A stretch of DNA of 64,000 bases from Rhexocercosporidium sp. MPI-PUGE-AT-0058. Taxonomy: Eukaryota > Ascomycota > Leotiomycetes > Helotiales. Location of the stretch: contig JAGTJL010000028.1 in assembly GCA_020746875.1 (NCBI GenBank), positions 388,131 through 452,130 of the forward strand, given 5' to 3'. Numbering within the stretch: position 1 is the first letter of the stretch; every line of letters begins with the position of its first letter. Positions 1-10,700 of this stretch are shown here, piece by piece. The notes below the pieces were generated by a model. The model did not search any database and was not told the origin of the DNA. It saw nothing but the letters and a program-made list of their open reading frames with translations. The translations under genes and the position numbers were made by a program.

Positions 1-96
1 TCCCCTTATTCGTGATTCGTGGTCATCCTCTCTTTGCTTAACCTTAGTAAAGCTTGCTGCTGGCTGTTGCGTCCCATTGTCCAGCATTCTGGTGGA

Positions 97-1227
97 TCAA
101 ATATCATTTGCGCAATGAAACGTCTCGTATACACAATCAACTGGCGTGTAAAGAGAGTTTCCCAGTATCGTTTTGATGCCGATTGAGCCATAGGTGTAGG
201 AATTAAAGTCTCCAGTGAAATTGCCTTTGAGCTTGATGACTCCTGGATCCCTATCGGGCATAGAGAATTGAAGCCGATACGTATAGGCCATGGTGCAACT
301 ACTCTGATCATTCTCCATCAGTCTTTCACAGGTGAATTTGGGCTCCTTCCCATATTCGAAGTCCATATTGGATGGTTCCCATCCTTCATGCTCGTGTGGC
401 ACTCGTAACAAGATTTCCACGTTGCTCCACGAGTAGATCACTTTGTAGAAAACGGTTGTGACTTTCTTGGTCGACATCATTTCTTCCTCGTCTTGAATCC
501 TTTTCTTTGTGGCGCGACGGCCAGATTGTCGCTGGCTTTTCAGGTTCTGGCAAACAAAATCCTCTGCTTTCTGTTTGCAGTCAATAGCAACTGTAGATAC
601 GTATTGTTTGCTGCAGCTACCGTCAACATCCCCGTCAACGTGCATCATGAGTTCGTCACGCGTCTTAAATTTTGTTCCACAGCCTTCCCAGGATGTTTTC
701 TTTGAAGGTTTAACCGACGGATTGCGATACCGACAAGTCCAAGTACCCGGTAAATCTCTAACCTTGTAAAATCCCAAAGTATTCCACCTGACAACAGCTA
801 TCAAATTCTGAGACACATTCTTGTAGCATTTTCCACCAGTTGCCTTTAAATGAGCTACAAGACCATCCTCCCTTGCAAAGGCCTTACCGCAGCCCCAGGA
901 TTGATCGAATATAGAAATGGATATCATGCCTTGGCAGACAAATTGCTTCTGCTCGTCGTGTATCAATTCATGACGGGCTCTGTCTCTGAGTGTCGCAAAA
1001 GCTTTGGAACAGCCGTCCTGCCGCCGACAAATAAACTGGCGTTCGTTGGTGTGACTCCGACGAGTATGTTCGTTCAAGGCGCCGCGCCGTGTGAAGCGTT
1101 TGGAACAGAGAGGATCTGCGCATGGATACCGAGCCGGTTCTTTGGTTTGTCGTGTGGTTTCTTGGGAAGGCTGAGCCGGCTCAAGAGACTTAGTTTGATC
1201 TCCTGGAACATAGATCGCTGAGTCCAT
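97..1227 (-). CDS. C2H2-type zinc-finger protein
   Basis: Single open exon of 376 aa. Four zinc-finger-like units are visible. Finger 1 has C36, C41, H54, H59. Finger 2 has C67, C73, H86, H90. Finger 3 is a C2HC variant with an enlarged first knuckle (C98, C113, H126, C134) followed by the WGCGKAF pattern seen in many fungal C2H2 proteins. A weaker unit has C165, C183, H196, C205. A basic stretch (SGRRATKKR) near residue 236 could be a nuclear-localisation signal. The C-terminal third has no motif I recognise. The family usually binds DNA in the nucleus as a transcription factor; the target is unknown. Its 5' end faces the alternating 12-bp array that begins about 350 bp upstream, so the two could share a regulatory interval, but nothing proves it. 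The first ATG fits the start. Confidence 0.8.
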   Translation of the reverse strand: MDSAIYVPGDQTKSLEPAQPSQETTRQTKEPARYPCADPLCSKRFTRRGALNEHTRRSHTNERQFICRRQDGCSKAFATLRDRARHELIHDEQKQFVCQGMISISIFDQSWGCGKAFAREDGLVAHLKATGGKCYKNVSQNLIAVVRWNTLGFYKVRDLPGTWTCRYRNPSVKPSKKTSWEGCGTKFKTRDELMMHVDGDVDGSCSKQYVSTVAIDCKQKAEDFVCQNLKSQRQSGRRATKKRIQDEEEMMSTKKVTTVFYKVIYSWSNVEILLRVPHEHEGWEPSNMDFEYGKEPKFTCERLMENDQSSCTMAYTYRLQFSMPDRDPGVIKLKGNFTGDFNSYTYGSIGIKTILGNSLYTPVDCVYETFHCANDI

Positions 1228-1576
1228 TTTGAGACTGATTCAATCGGGGCTCTGGTCGAAGGGATCGAGGTAGGATGTTGGAAAACTTGTTGCGAAACTG
1301 ATTTATTTTAGCCTTATTAAGTTTCGCTCGGGATAAGCTATACCTTTGAGAGCTTCACAAGCATTTACGCCTCGATTTCCCGACTCTTCAGATCGATGAT
1401 CTAAAGGTCGACTTAAGGATTTGAATTCGCCCTGCATAAAGAAGGCAGATACCTTGGTGAGATCAAGGAAGGTGCTTATGTTTTCCCTACTGAGAAAGAT
1501 AACTCTAGATATGGGCTAGAATGGGACGCATATCTCTAGCCAGCAAGCTCTTCAGGGAGACGATGCACATCCAGTA

Positions 1577-2934
1577 TTTGCGTCGCCTTGATCAAAGATG
1601 TTGCTCACCGACACAGGTTTGCATGTGTGGCTAATATTTACTCAGCCCAAGGCGACGCAGGCTGCAGCGGGAGGATACTCGTACCGGGGATTGGCCTTCG
1701 GAGTACATGCTACGACAGGGTCTCGGGATTTGTGCCTCAAGGCGGCAGGGTTCGAAGCATTTGGCGCGAAACTACTCGCACACTAAGTAGCGCGTGGCGC
1801 ACTGATGAGAGAGACGGGGGAACAGGGGAGGGCCAGGGACCAAGTGGGTTGTGCTCCGTTGTTCATCACGACTACTGCTGTCCTCCCATCTGCGTCGCCT
1901 TGAGCTCATCGGCATTGTCCCCGCCATATGCACCTCTAGCGACCATGGATTTCAGCCGTGCATGTGGCTTGCATGGACCGGAACAACTTTCCTCAAGGCG
2001 ACGCTCTTGTTACTTGCTATACATTCAGCATTTGCGTCGCCTTGGCATGCTGGGCATAGAACTAGATGATCTACACTGCCCAATTATCTTGATATTGCTC
2101 CACCATAATCTCATGGGTGGGAACAAGTGATCCAGAAGTCTACCAGAAACTGCTGGGGAGCTGTGTCCAAGGCGACGCAATGCTCTGCCGAACCACAGGA
2201 CAACATTCTGATTGGCCGGCATTTTGACTACCTCCCTCTTCAACGTGGAACCTCCCCGTGCTAGGTATTTGCGTCGCTTTGAGCCTTTTGATATATGGGA
2301 GCAGACGATCCATGTGAAATAGAGTCTGCATGCTGCGCCTACCGGTCCTTGGCAATGAGACAAGGCTGTACGATTCTTGTACCGTACTTCGCCAACCTCT
2401 CTGAAGGCGACGCACTCCAGGTTGTCGATCTGAACAGACTATGAAGGGCCAATAATCATATTTTGATCCACTTCTCTACGCTTACCTGTACAACATGCGT
2501 CGCCTTGGGTGCCCCGTTTGAGGACCACCCCTCGGCAGGTACGGAGATAGCCTGCACTTGACCTGGTCAAATCCCTTCTAGAAGGCGACGCATCTCCCCG
2601 GTTGAGACTCTGAGACCTCTGGTACCAGTATGTCCCCATGAATATACGAGTTGAACAATAGCTTGCCGTTTTTGCGTCGCCTTGGATCTCCCAACATCGG
2701 AACCAGCCGCTCGGCAGCTTCGTCGACGACCTGCACCAGACTGAGTGAAATGATCTTTGGTAGAAGGCGACGCATCCACCAGACCAGGTCTCCAACGAGG
2801 TATTCTCCGCAAGCCTACAGTTCGAAGTCATCCCTCGTACACTTTGCGTCGCCTTGAAGTCTCCGGGTATCGTCTTCGTCGCCACGTAGATATGGCGGTG
2901 ATGTCTGTTCTCAATGGACAAATATGGCGACGCA
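1577..2934. repeat. Alternating inverted 12-bp motif array
   Basis: The motif TGCGTCGCCTTG and its reverse complement occur 14 times in strict alternation. Forward copies: 1579-1590, 1891-1902, 2033-2044, 2270-2281 (one C>T), 2496-2507, 2673-2684, 2845-2856. Reverse copies: 1648-1659, 1994-2004, 2168-2179, 2403-2414, 2581-2592, 2763-2774, 2926-2934. Reverse copies 4-6 start GAAGG instead of CAAGG; the last keeps only 9 bases of the core. Five of seven forward copies are preceded by TT. Spacers inside forward-reverse pairs are 57-123 bp. Those between pairs are 28-90 bp, apart from one of 231 bp that holds a degenerate copy near 1738. Spacers look unrelated to each other, have mixed base composition and show no RIP signature. 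No long reading frame spans the array. Its function is unknown. Confidence 0.9.
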
Positions 2935-3132
2935 GATAGTCCTTTCTGGACCTTTACAACGCCGCCCAGCAGGAGTTTCTACTTAAGCTGTGGTTCCCCA
3001 GCTATCATTTTGATACCCCAACACTCCACCAGACTTCTGTGTATCGCAAAAGTGCTAAATCCTACTCACGCCAGAGACACACTCACACAGAGACTGCACC
3101 AACCCAAAGCCCTATTCCACCCTATTAGCACA

Positions 3133-3811
3133 ATGGCTGACAACATCTGGACACCTGAAATCATTGCTACTATCGTCTACCGAGTAATTATGATCCTTGT
3201 CAGCCTCGCTTTCATCTGGAGGGAGTACCGCCACGTCCGTCCGCAACTCGATGGTACGACCTCACTCATTCTCTTCGCACTCACTTGGATGCAGAAGAGC
3301 TAACAATTCTTCGACAGAAGAACAGCTTATCAGCATTCTTGTCCAAAGGCAAAGCTTTTCTCCAGCTGTTGCCCTAACTTCAGGCCGGCAGGATGATGTC
3401 GTTAACACTCACCCAACACCAAGGCTCCGAGACCACTTCAGAACCAATTCGAACAACATAGTTGCATCGGCACTTGGACTTGATCTCGGTGGAACACCTC
3501 GTGATGTTACAACAACCGCTCCTTTGAGAACATCGACCGCTTCTTATCCACATACGATATCAAGCTCTGGACTTGTCCATGCACCAGGCCAGCCGGATAT
3601 CACAGGGGTACTGCCCTTGCGTCAATTCTGCCAGACTGCCGCTCGCCCACGCCCAGTCTCGAACTCCATACCCGATCATGGCGGGGGAAACGGCACTGCC
3701 GATATACACATGCGTCCGATCCAACATCATCAACGTTCCCTTTCCAATACATTGACTGCTTATGCACCAGAACGAAGCGCCACCGCTAAGAGCGAGAGAA
3801 ACGACGAATGA
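3133..3811 (+). CDS. Uncertain small membrane protein, possibly decayed
   Basis: An ATG at 3133 opens a peptide with one strong hydrophobic segment (IIATIVYRVIMILVSLAF). A plausible intron at 3254-3317 has a GTACGA donor, a GCTAAC branch site and a CAG acceptor, and joins in phase to an open frame ending at 3811. The spliced product would be about 204 aa. The C-terminal half in this frame is low-complexity. The other two forward frames also give protein-like pieces over 3500-4004, for example FENIDRFLSTYDIKLW in one and a stretch ending at 4004 with NRFSLFRLAHEG in another. Either further introns exist or the gene has frameshifts. I do not recognise a family. Confidence in the first exon and membrane segment is moderate; confidence in the 3' structure is low. 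Confidence 0.35.
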
Positions 3812-4085
3812 ATGGCGGGACATTACTTCGTTCGAAGACATCGTACAAGACATTATGAGTTGGAATTGGACGAAAAGGGGGTATGGGTTGTATAATAGAT
3901 TTTCTCTCTTTCGCTTGGCTCATGAAGGGACATTGAGGCCAGACATATACCTCAATACGAAAAGATTCAAAAAAGACCCCTTCGACGTGGACGAAGATGT
4001 TTAATTCTCCGCGTCGTATCAGTCCCTTCTACTTGTGTTTAGCCTCAGCCTTGCTTTCGATGACAACGATTTGGGATCGTTTGAT

Positions 4086-4944
4086 CTAGAAAGAAAGTCC
4101 AGAGTTCTTGATCACAAAAGCTGCAGCTGCACGTGCGTCCATTCCATACTGGCGCAGGAATCAGGAGTTAGCACGGATTTCTCAATTCATAAATCAAAAC
4201 ACTCATATCAGTGGGTATGGGTACTCACAGTGTGATGAGGCGCAAGGACCACAATTCCACCCTCGCAGATATTGTCCCCCGCATGACAATAAGTCACGAC
4301 TTTCGACGCTGGGATATTGGTTACGGCTGTCCCATTGAATGGATCACCGAACATGACCACTACGGATATTCAGTATTGATTATAGCATCTTGCCGCAACT
4401 TTCCAAAGGTGGAAACCTACCTGATGATACTTTCGCAGCTGTGGCTGCGCTCAATAATTTCGCCGAATTATGCACAAGTTGGGCTCCCTGACTTCTCAAG
4501 ATCAGCACAACCCGGCATTCATCCCACAATGCTCTAGAAAACATACCTATACCCACTCATAACGACCTTCGTCTGGGGACACTGTGTAAATGCCTGCTCC
4601 ACAAGCGCCGCCATCGTCCGACTCCCACTCGCACTCCCACCGGCCAAGAACCCAAAAATATCCGCAGAGTAATTCACGCCCTGGGCAGCCAGATTCGTGA
4701 TCCCGGTGATATTCGCGACGGCTTGGAAGAACGGCGGACCGACATTCTCGCCTACGTTTCCCGGGGAGACGGTGCCGCGTGCGAAGATTATGGTGAGGGC
4801 TTTGCAGGGGGTGCCGTTTGTGAGGTCATTTTGCGATGTTAGTGTTAGGTCTGTGGCGCGTTTGACGAGGGAAAGATCGAGGGGTGAGGAAGATGCGAAG
4901 GGGAGGAGGGTTAGAAGGGCGATGATGGGGGTGGGGAGAAACAT
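4086..4944 (-). CDS. Cutinase (serine esterase, CE5)
   Basis: Secreted cutinase that hydrolyses cutin polyester and related esters outside the cell. Four exons on the minus strand: 4944-4547, 4491-4421, 4359-4229 and 4148-4086, giving 220 aa. All introns have canonical donors (GTATGT, GTAGGT, GTGAGT) and AG acceptors. The start at 4944 was chosen because it begins a signal peptide (MFLPTPIIALLTLLPFASS). The nucleophile motif GYSQG is split by intron 1 (Ser133 codon AG|T). The Asp lies in HAGDNIC (Asp185), and the His in APHHTYG is probably His198. The Ser-Asp-His spacing matches the family. Paired cysteines flank the core. Length is normal for cutinases. No frameshift is seen, so the gene looks functional. 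Cutinases act in plant-surface penetration or saprotrophic cutin use; which applies here is unknown. Confidence 0.92.
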
Positions 4945-6893
4945 GGTTGGGGATTTTGAGGGTGTCTCCTTTGTTGGAAAGGCCACAGAGGGGAGAATAC
5001 ATATTGTAAGAAATTGGTTGAAGTGCAAGTATATACTTGTCCAACAACCACGCAATAATTCTTCCACCTACTATACATCTCGTGACTGATACCTCGATGC
5101 GGTGAGCAAATACAGAATTTTACCGGAGAACATCAACGCGGGGTAGATGCAGTGATGGCAGTCGACTTCCAGATGAAGATTTCCTCCGACACAACAAGCT
5201 CGGTAGAACTTGAAGAAGCCCTCGTGACTCCCTCACAGAGAACTTCCATTGGACAATGCGTCGTCGCGTCTGATTCTCCCACCGCACAGCGCAATATATC
5301 AACTTGATATACCGGTCTACTTGCAAGGAGCATCGGACAAAAACACAGTTGAGGATTGCTGAATGACAACTTTTTGTAAATGACCAAAGGGCCGCATGAA
5401 CAATTGAGCTGAAAGAAACATTTGCCAAGCCCGAGGTACGATTTGCACCAATAGTTTGCTTTTCTCTTTCCTTCAAAAGCATTGTAAATCTAAGGGACAA
5501 CAATGCAGCACAATAGCTTTGCTATGATGGGCCGAACAATATGCGTCGCAACTTGCAACAGTGAGAAGGAGATGGTGAAGGAGGCGACGGCACAGAGGAG
5601 GTCTTATCGGAAATTTCGGACTTGGCTCTGAATGCGAACTGGCATTCCGGCCATCCGGAAGGGTGACGAGAACTTATAATAAGCATGACAACGCAATCAA
5701 GCAAAAGCATTACCTACGCACATCGTGACATTGCTTTCGGACGTTAAACACCCAGCGAAAAGCAAGAGATGCGCCAAAACCCTTTCTTTTCCTCGCCATA
5801 CTGCAGGGACAGCCCCCCAAACCAATTTCCTATTTCGCGCTGTAAGATAAGCCAGGAAAAGAAAACATCACCCAATGTCATTCCGCATGCCCTCAACTCG
5901 CCACGAGACACAGCAAAAAACAAATAAGACAAAGCTAGGAGATTAGGTAAACTAAATTACACTTCGCGTACCTGACGATTGTCACCGTGAGTCAACACGA
6001 CGACGAATCTTGTTTTCCAAAGAAGAAATTCCGCTCCAACGTCAGCGCTGCTTGGTTGGCATTCCTGCCAATGGTTCAAGATGAGTTGCGGTCGTTCTTA
6101 GAAGTCGACGGCTCGTAGCCGAGCATCTCGCTAGAGCCCCTTCGTCCCCTCGAGGAGGATGGTTGTGCGATATAGGACTTCGCCACGTGATTGTTCCGAG
6201 AGGCACAATACCACCAGCTACCCAGATTGTGCGCAGATCAACACCATTCTGATTTAGGCGTGATGGGGATTTAAGCTTGATGCAAAGCGGAATACGGGCT
6301 CCTCAAGTTCCTGGACTTGGATGAAGGTGTTTGCTGATCTTCTGAAGCAGTAGCTCCTCAGCAGCTCCTCTCGTTCTCACAAGAACGAGCGCGACGTGCC
6401 GCTCCCCCAGGAACGCGCTGATGTCGAACATCATGTGGCGCTAGCAGAGGGGAAGGGTTCGAGATCGCCGGCTGGTTTGTTTGCCCAGGAGCTGCCAAGC
6501 GGCTATTTTTGATCCCATCTATAGACTATTTTCGATAGTCGATGCTTCCCCAGAACGTCAGGTACGCGACTCGACAGGATGCCCAGCACTCAAGATGGGA
6601 GAGATACGCAATAACAACCCGCAAGAAGGGAAAAGAGCAGAATAGATATGAGATTTTGACATTTGGTTGGAGACAGATGGGGAAATGGATGTCATTAACG
6701 ATTATGTTCTTGATCGGGGAGTGTTTCCCACTCATAGCATTGGCTTTGAGGGGCAATTTGGGTCTTCAGCGCAAGTTTCTCTAAGTCTCCCTTGGTGCAA
6801 TTCAGCCAAGCAGACCATCGTGAAGCTACGAAGTTGGTATGACAGAGCCCGAAATTGCATCTTTTAGACATGCTTGGGGCGGACAGCCAGAAG
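4945..6893. other. Intergenic, no gene recognised
   Basis: About 1.9 kb without a convincing coding region; open frames here are short and lack protein-like composition or domain motifs. A partial copy of the array motif occurs at 5542-5549 (TGCGTCGC), followed by GGCGACG at 5583-5589 in the opposite sense. The last few hundred bases are probably the promoter region of the CHRD gene. Confidence 0.5.
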
Positions 6894-6899
6894 TATAAA
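6894..6899 (+). promoter_or_regulatory. TATA box of CHRD gene
   Basis: TATAAA lies 134 bp upstream of the start codon at 7028, followed by a pyrimidine-rich leader. The distance suits a fungal core promoter with a leader of roughly 100 nt. Confidence 0.5.
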
Positions 6900-7027
6900 C
6901 ACCCCATCCTCTCCTGTCCCACGCCCTCTTCGATCTCCATCCTTCATCCATCGCAGTCGACTTTCACTTGCATCTTTTTGCACCACATTCTTTTATTCTT
7001 TTCGAGGACTTTCGTTTAGCCATCACC

Positions 7028-8358
7028 ATGAAGTACAGCTACACTTTCCTGGGCCTTGCCGCTCTCGCCTCTGCCCAAGAGTTCACCTCCACCTACAATG
7101 TCACGGCCACCCCAGCCGAGGTCATCAACAACGCTGGCGTATCTGTCCCAGGCCCAGTCGGCGCCAAGGGACAATTCAACTACGCTATCAACTCCAAGAC
7201 TGATGTCATCTGCTACGACATCACTCTAGAGGGTGCCGTTGGCAACTACATGTCCCCCGCCAAGACCGCAACTCACATCCACGAGGGTGTCAAGGGCAGG
7301 GCCGGCCCACCTCGCATTGCATTCCCCAACCCAGTTGGTGATGACAACTACCGTCACATCGAAGGATGTTTGATCGGTCCTTTCACTACCGGTATCAGAG
7401 GCGCTGACAACATCACTGATACTGGCGCCGGCTTCAGGCTCTCTCAGATCGAAGCCAACCCAGCTGGATTCTTCACTGATTCCCACACCGTTCTCTTCCC
7501 CGCCGGTGTTGTCCGAGGACAACTCGACTTCAAGTTTGAGATCATCAAGCCCCAGCCAGAGGGATATCCTTCAGTGCCAGCTTACCCAGCGACAACCAAG
7601 ATGCCGGAGTACCCAACAGATGATGGTCACGAGATGACGACTGCTACATACACCAAGACCCATGAAGTCACCATCTCCAAGTGCCCCGAGAGTGTCTACG
7701 ACTGTCCGTACAAGACAAAACCAGTAGTGACGAAAACCGAGGAAGTCTACACCGTAAGCTGAACTTCCTCCTGTCTTTGTAACGTTCTCACACCTTCCAG
7801 ACTGTCTGTCCCAAATCTGAGGCTCCATACTACACCAAATACCCAGAGGCCGACAAGCATTATGATTATGAGATCAAGACGGAGTGTGAGACCAAGCCAG
7901 TCTATGAGACCAAGACATACTACAAGACCCTTAACCAGGACAAAGACCAGTATTTAACCAGAACGATCGTGTCTGAGTACCCAGCACACACTACCGAGAT
8001 CAAGTATGAGACTATCGTGATCAGCAAGCCAGGACAGCCTCACCCGGACTATGAGACCAAGACCATCAAGACTGAGTACCCAGTTCACACTACTGAGACC
8101 AAGTACGAGACGATCTCCAAGCCTGCTGTTGAGACTTACCCACCCGTCTACGAAACCACTCAGGAAGAGGCCAAGCCATCTAAGCCAGTTTATACCATTG
8201 AGACATACCCTGTCAACAATCCAACCACCGTCGACACCTACCACCCGTCCGGTACAGGTTCCGTCTACCCACCTTATACTACCTACGTTGCCGCTGCTGG
8301 ATCCAACAAGGTCGGAGGTCTCTTGATCGCTGCTGGTCTTGCTGCCGCTCTCTTGTAA
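7028..8358 (+). CDS. CHRD-domain GPI-anchored surface protein
   Basis: Two exons, 7028-7753 and 7801-8358, split by a 47-nt intron (GTAAGC donor, CCAG acceptor), giving 427 aa. Residues 1-17 form a signal peptide cut after ALASAQ. A CHRD domain follows (about residues 25-165), with the THIHEG core and VVRGQLDFKFE at its end. The rest is a Pro/Thr/Tyr/Lys-rich stalk containing repeats around YETK and two near-identical units, EYPAHTTEIKYET and EYPVHTTETKYET. The C-terminus (SNKVGGLLIAAGLAAALL) is a GPI-attachment signal. The product is therefore probably a cell-wall or plasma-membrane surface protein. The molecular role of CHRD domains in fungi is not established. A TATA box precedes the gene. 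Codon use is C-ending and biased, which suggests good expression. Confidence 0.88.
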
Positions 8359-10700
8359 ACGAGCATTGCACTTCTTGGATAGCATTGTTCCCGCATAGGC
8401 GTATACGGGCAGTGCAAGTATTGACTCAGGCGACTCGCCTGGCAGGATTGTATAGTCACATTTCTCTTCTTGTACATACTTCATGATACACTCTCGTCGT
8501 TTCTCTTTCGACGGATGCTTGATCTGGGATGCCAATAGGAAAAGCAGAAGCTTTTAATTCTTAATATTCAATGCTTTTCTTGACCTTGCTGTCTCAAATC
8601 GTGATTTGAAAGCGTGATAATTGCAAAGAATGATTCTCATACGTACTCCGTTATCGTTAGGAAGACTAAGAATCTTTCACCCCGCACTCTAAAACACGTG
8701 CAAAAGATATGTTAACGACTATCGCTCCTTACAACGAATGAATAGATTTATACTTGTACAAATTTGTAATTGCACTAGTGTTCAGGTACGTACCTCGGTA
8801 CCTAGGCATTTGAATCAACTACCGGAGTCACATGATCGCTTCGAGTAGCGAGAAAGTATACATATGTTTACTTTACCTCATTATAAAAAGAGAACAACCT
8901 CCTCTTCGTTTCCCTCTGTCTCTACGTCAAGTTTGTACATCTGTGTTGCTTTGTGATCGGTACTTTGCCTTAATGCCCGTACTCGCGATTCTCTATCTTG
9001 TTCCAACAAGCATCCCCTAATCACATATACGTTTTGACCGCCCAATCTATTGTTGTGTTCTTACTGTCACCTTATTCTCCCGTTACTGCGTGAACTTTGA
9101 ACGCTTCTTTTGGCTGGTTAACATTGGAAGGTCCTACCAAACGACAGGGGATCTTTGTCTAGATCTTTGAGCAAGCAACTTCTCTCTTTCTTCTTTGGGA
9201 AACTAATAATTGTCTGCATTTGAAGCTCTCTTGGTCTTCCAAAACTCTTTCTAACGACAAGAAACATAGGTGGCACTCTAGCTAACTTTCTCGTGCGCAC
9301 TAAATCATCTTCTCAGATCAACACGTGCCAGTACTCTTGGTGAACCTCTTCGAAAACACCTCAACTCCTTGGATTGGGACAAGATTCTAGCGCCAATCAC
9401 GCGATTAAACCCGTGAGGTAGACTCCTCTTATTCTTTGTACCTCAGCATACCTCCCATGAGATGATTGAAAACTTGTTTCAAACACTGGTTCGTCTTCGA
9501 ACAAGTGCAAGGGAATCATCGACTCTTCTGGGCTCAATCTGCCTCTTTCCCGTTCCTCGAAGGCAGAATGAGGGTCTTGAAACATGGTTAGGCTGCCAAA
9601 ATAGGCACAATTTACAAGCATGGCCACACAAGCATTGAATTCTCCGTATTCGGGCACCGTCACCATTACTTCCCGTCCCCATATGACACAAACCCTGCAG
9701 ACCAGCTCCTCACTGGACTCTCAAAGCTGAAAACAGCCTTGCCCAGTAGTATTAGCCACTCAAACTCAATGAATACCTTGTCTCCGTGCTCGGAAACCTC
9801 TTTTGGTCTTCCGCTTGCCCGTCCACGCATGTCATTTTGGCCGCGCCACGCTCTCAGCAGCCACGTAGATCAAATTAAGGCTAGGCAAGGGACCTCCCTC
9901 CCCTTCCATAGAATGTTTTATTCACACGTACAGATCTCTACCGCCCTCCGCTGGGGATTTCTGTTATTTAGAGTGCAACCACCAGCTACGATGGACAGTT
10001 CTAGCCTAAATCATAAGCATCTACATCATCTCCACCCGGTGCTAAGTACTGTGACAGCTGTCTGCGATGTCCTTCGTTCCTAGGAGCCCCGCTTATTGTA
10101 ATTCACGGAATGAAAACCCGTAATCGGCTGTCTTTGCTCACGCAGCTGCCGACCGGAGTAGTAATCTCATACCCAGCACTCCATTGGGAAGCTCTAATCT
10201 ACTTCTAGCTAGTCTATAGTACACATTGGAAGCTTTTCATTGGCCTGGGTACTTTGTGGCCTGTCAAACTCGGCTCGGTTGCTCTCCAGGAAGCGCTGGC
10301 TCGCCGATAAGCGTAGATATCCCAAAGCGTACTTTCTAAAATAGGTGAAATGAGACTCCGATCGTGCAAGGCAGTGATTACGAGAATCTTCTGTGACTTA
10401 CTTTCTTCCTATCTCGGACTGTGGTTTAATCCTAAATCGGAAGAACACGCAACAGGGGAAGGCTCTGGAAAACTACTTAAGATCGCCCTCCTCTCTCCCC
10501 TCCCAGCCTTTCTTTTTCTCTTCCTTCAGTATCGTCCAAGTTCTCGTTTCCGACCTGAAGACATCCGTCTGTCAATGTCCTCGGGAAAACTCACTTTCTC
10601 GATCTTCAGCAAATATCTCCGCCAGCCGTTTCGCTCCCTCACATCTCCTCATCACGACTAACGCGTCTCTCCCACAAAAGATATTCGTAAATCAGCAAAA
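8359..10700. other. Intergenic, at most one doubtful ORF
   Basis: About 2.3 kb without a supported gene. One minus-strand frame (9666-9397, 89 aa) has even composition and could be a short hypothetical protein, but no motif, signal peptide or partner exon supports it. The pyrimidine-rich stretch near 10480-10700 is probably the promoter and leader of the next gene. Confidence 0.4.

Noticed and set aside
1588..2921. Protein-coding frames within the alternating array
   Set aside because: Several overlapping frames of 60-180 codons exist on both strands, but each covers only part of the array, none has a domain and the motif lies in different frames in successive copies.
1577..2934. CRISPR array
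   Set aside because: Repeats alternate in orientation, spacers range from 28 to 231 bp and the DNA is fungal with intron-bearing genes; no cas-like gene is present.
4534..5067. Cutinase start at the upstream codon of the long frame
   Set aside because: The extra 41 residues precede a clear signal peptide; the ATG at 4944 gives a normal secreted cutinase.
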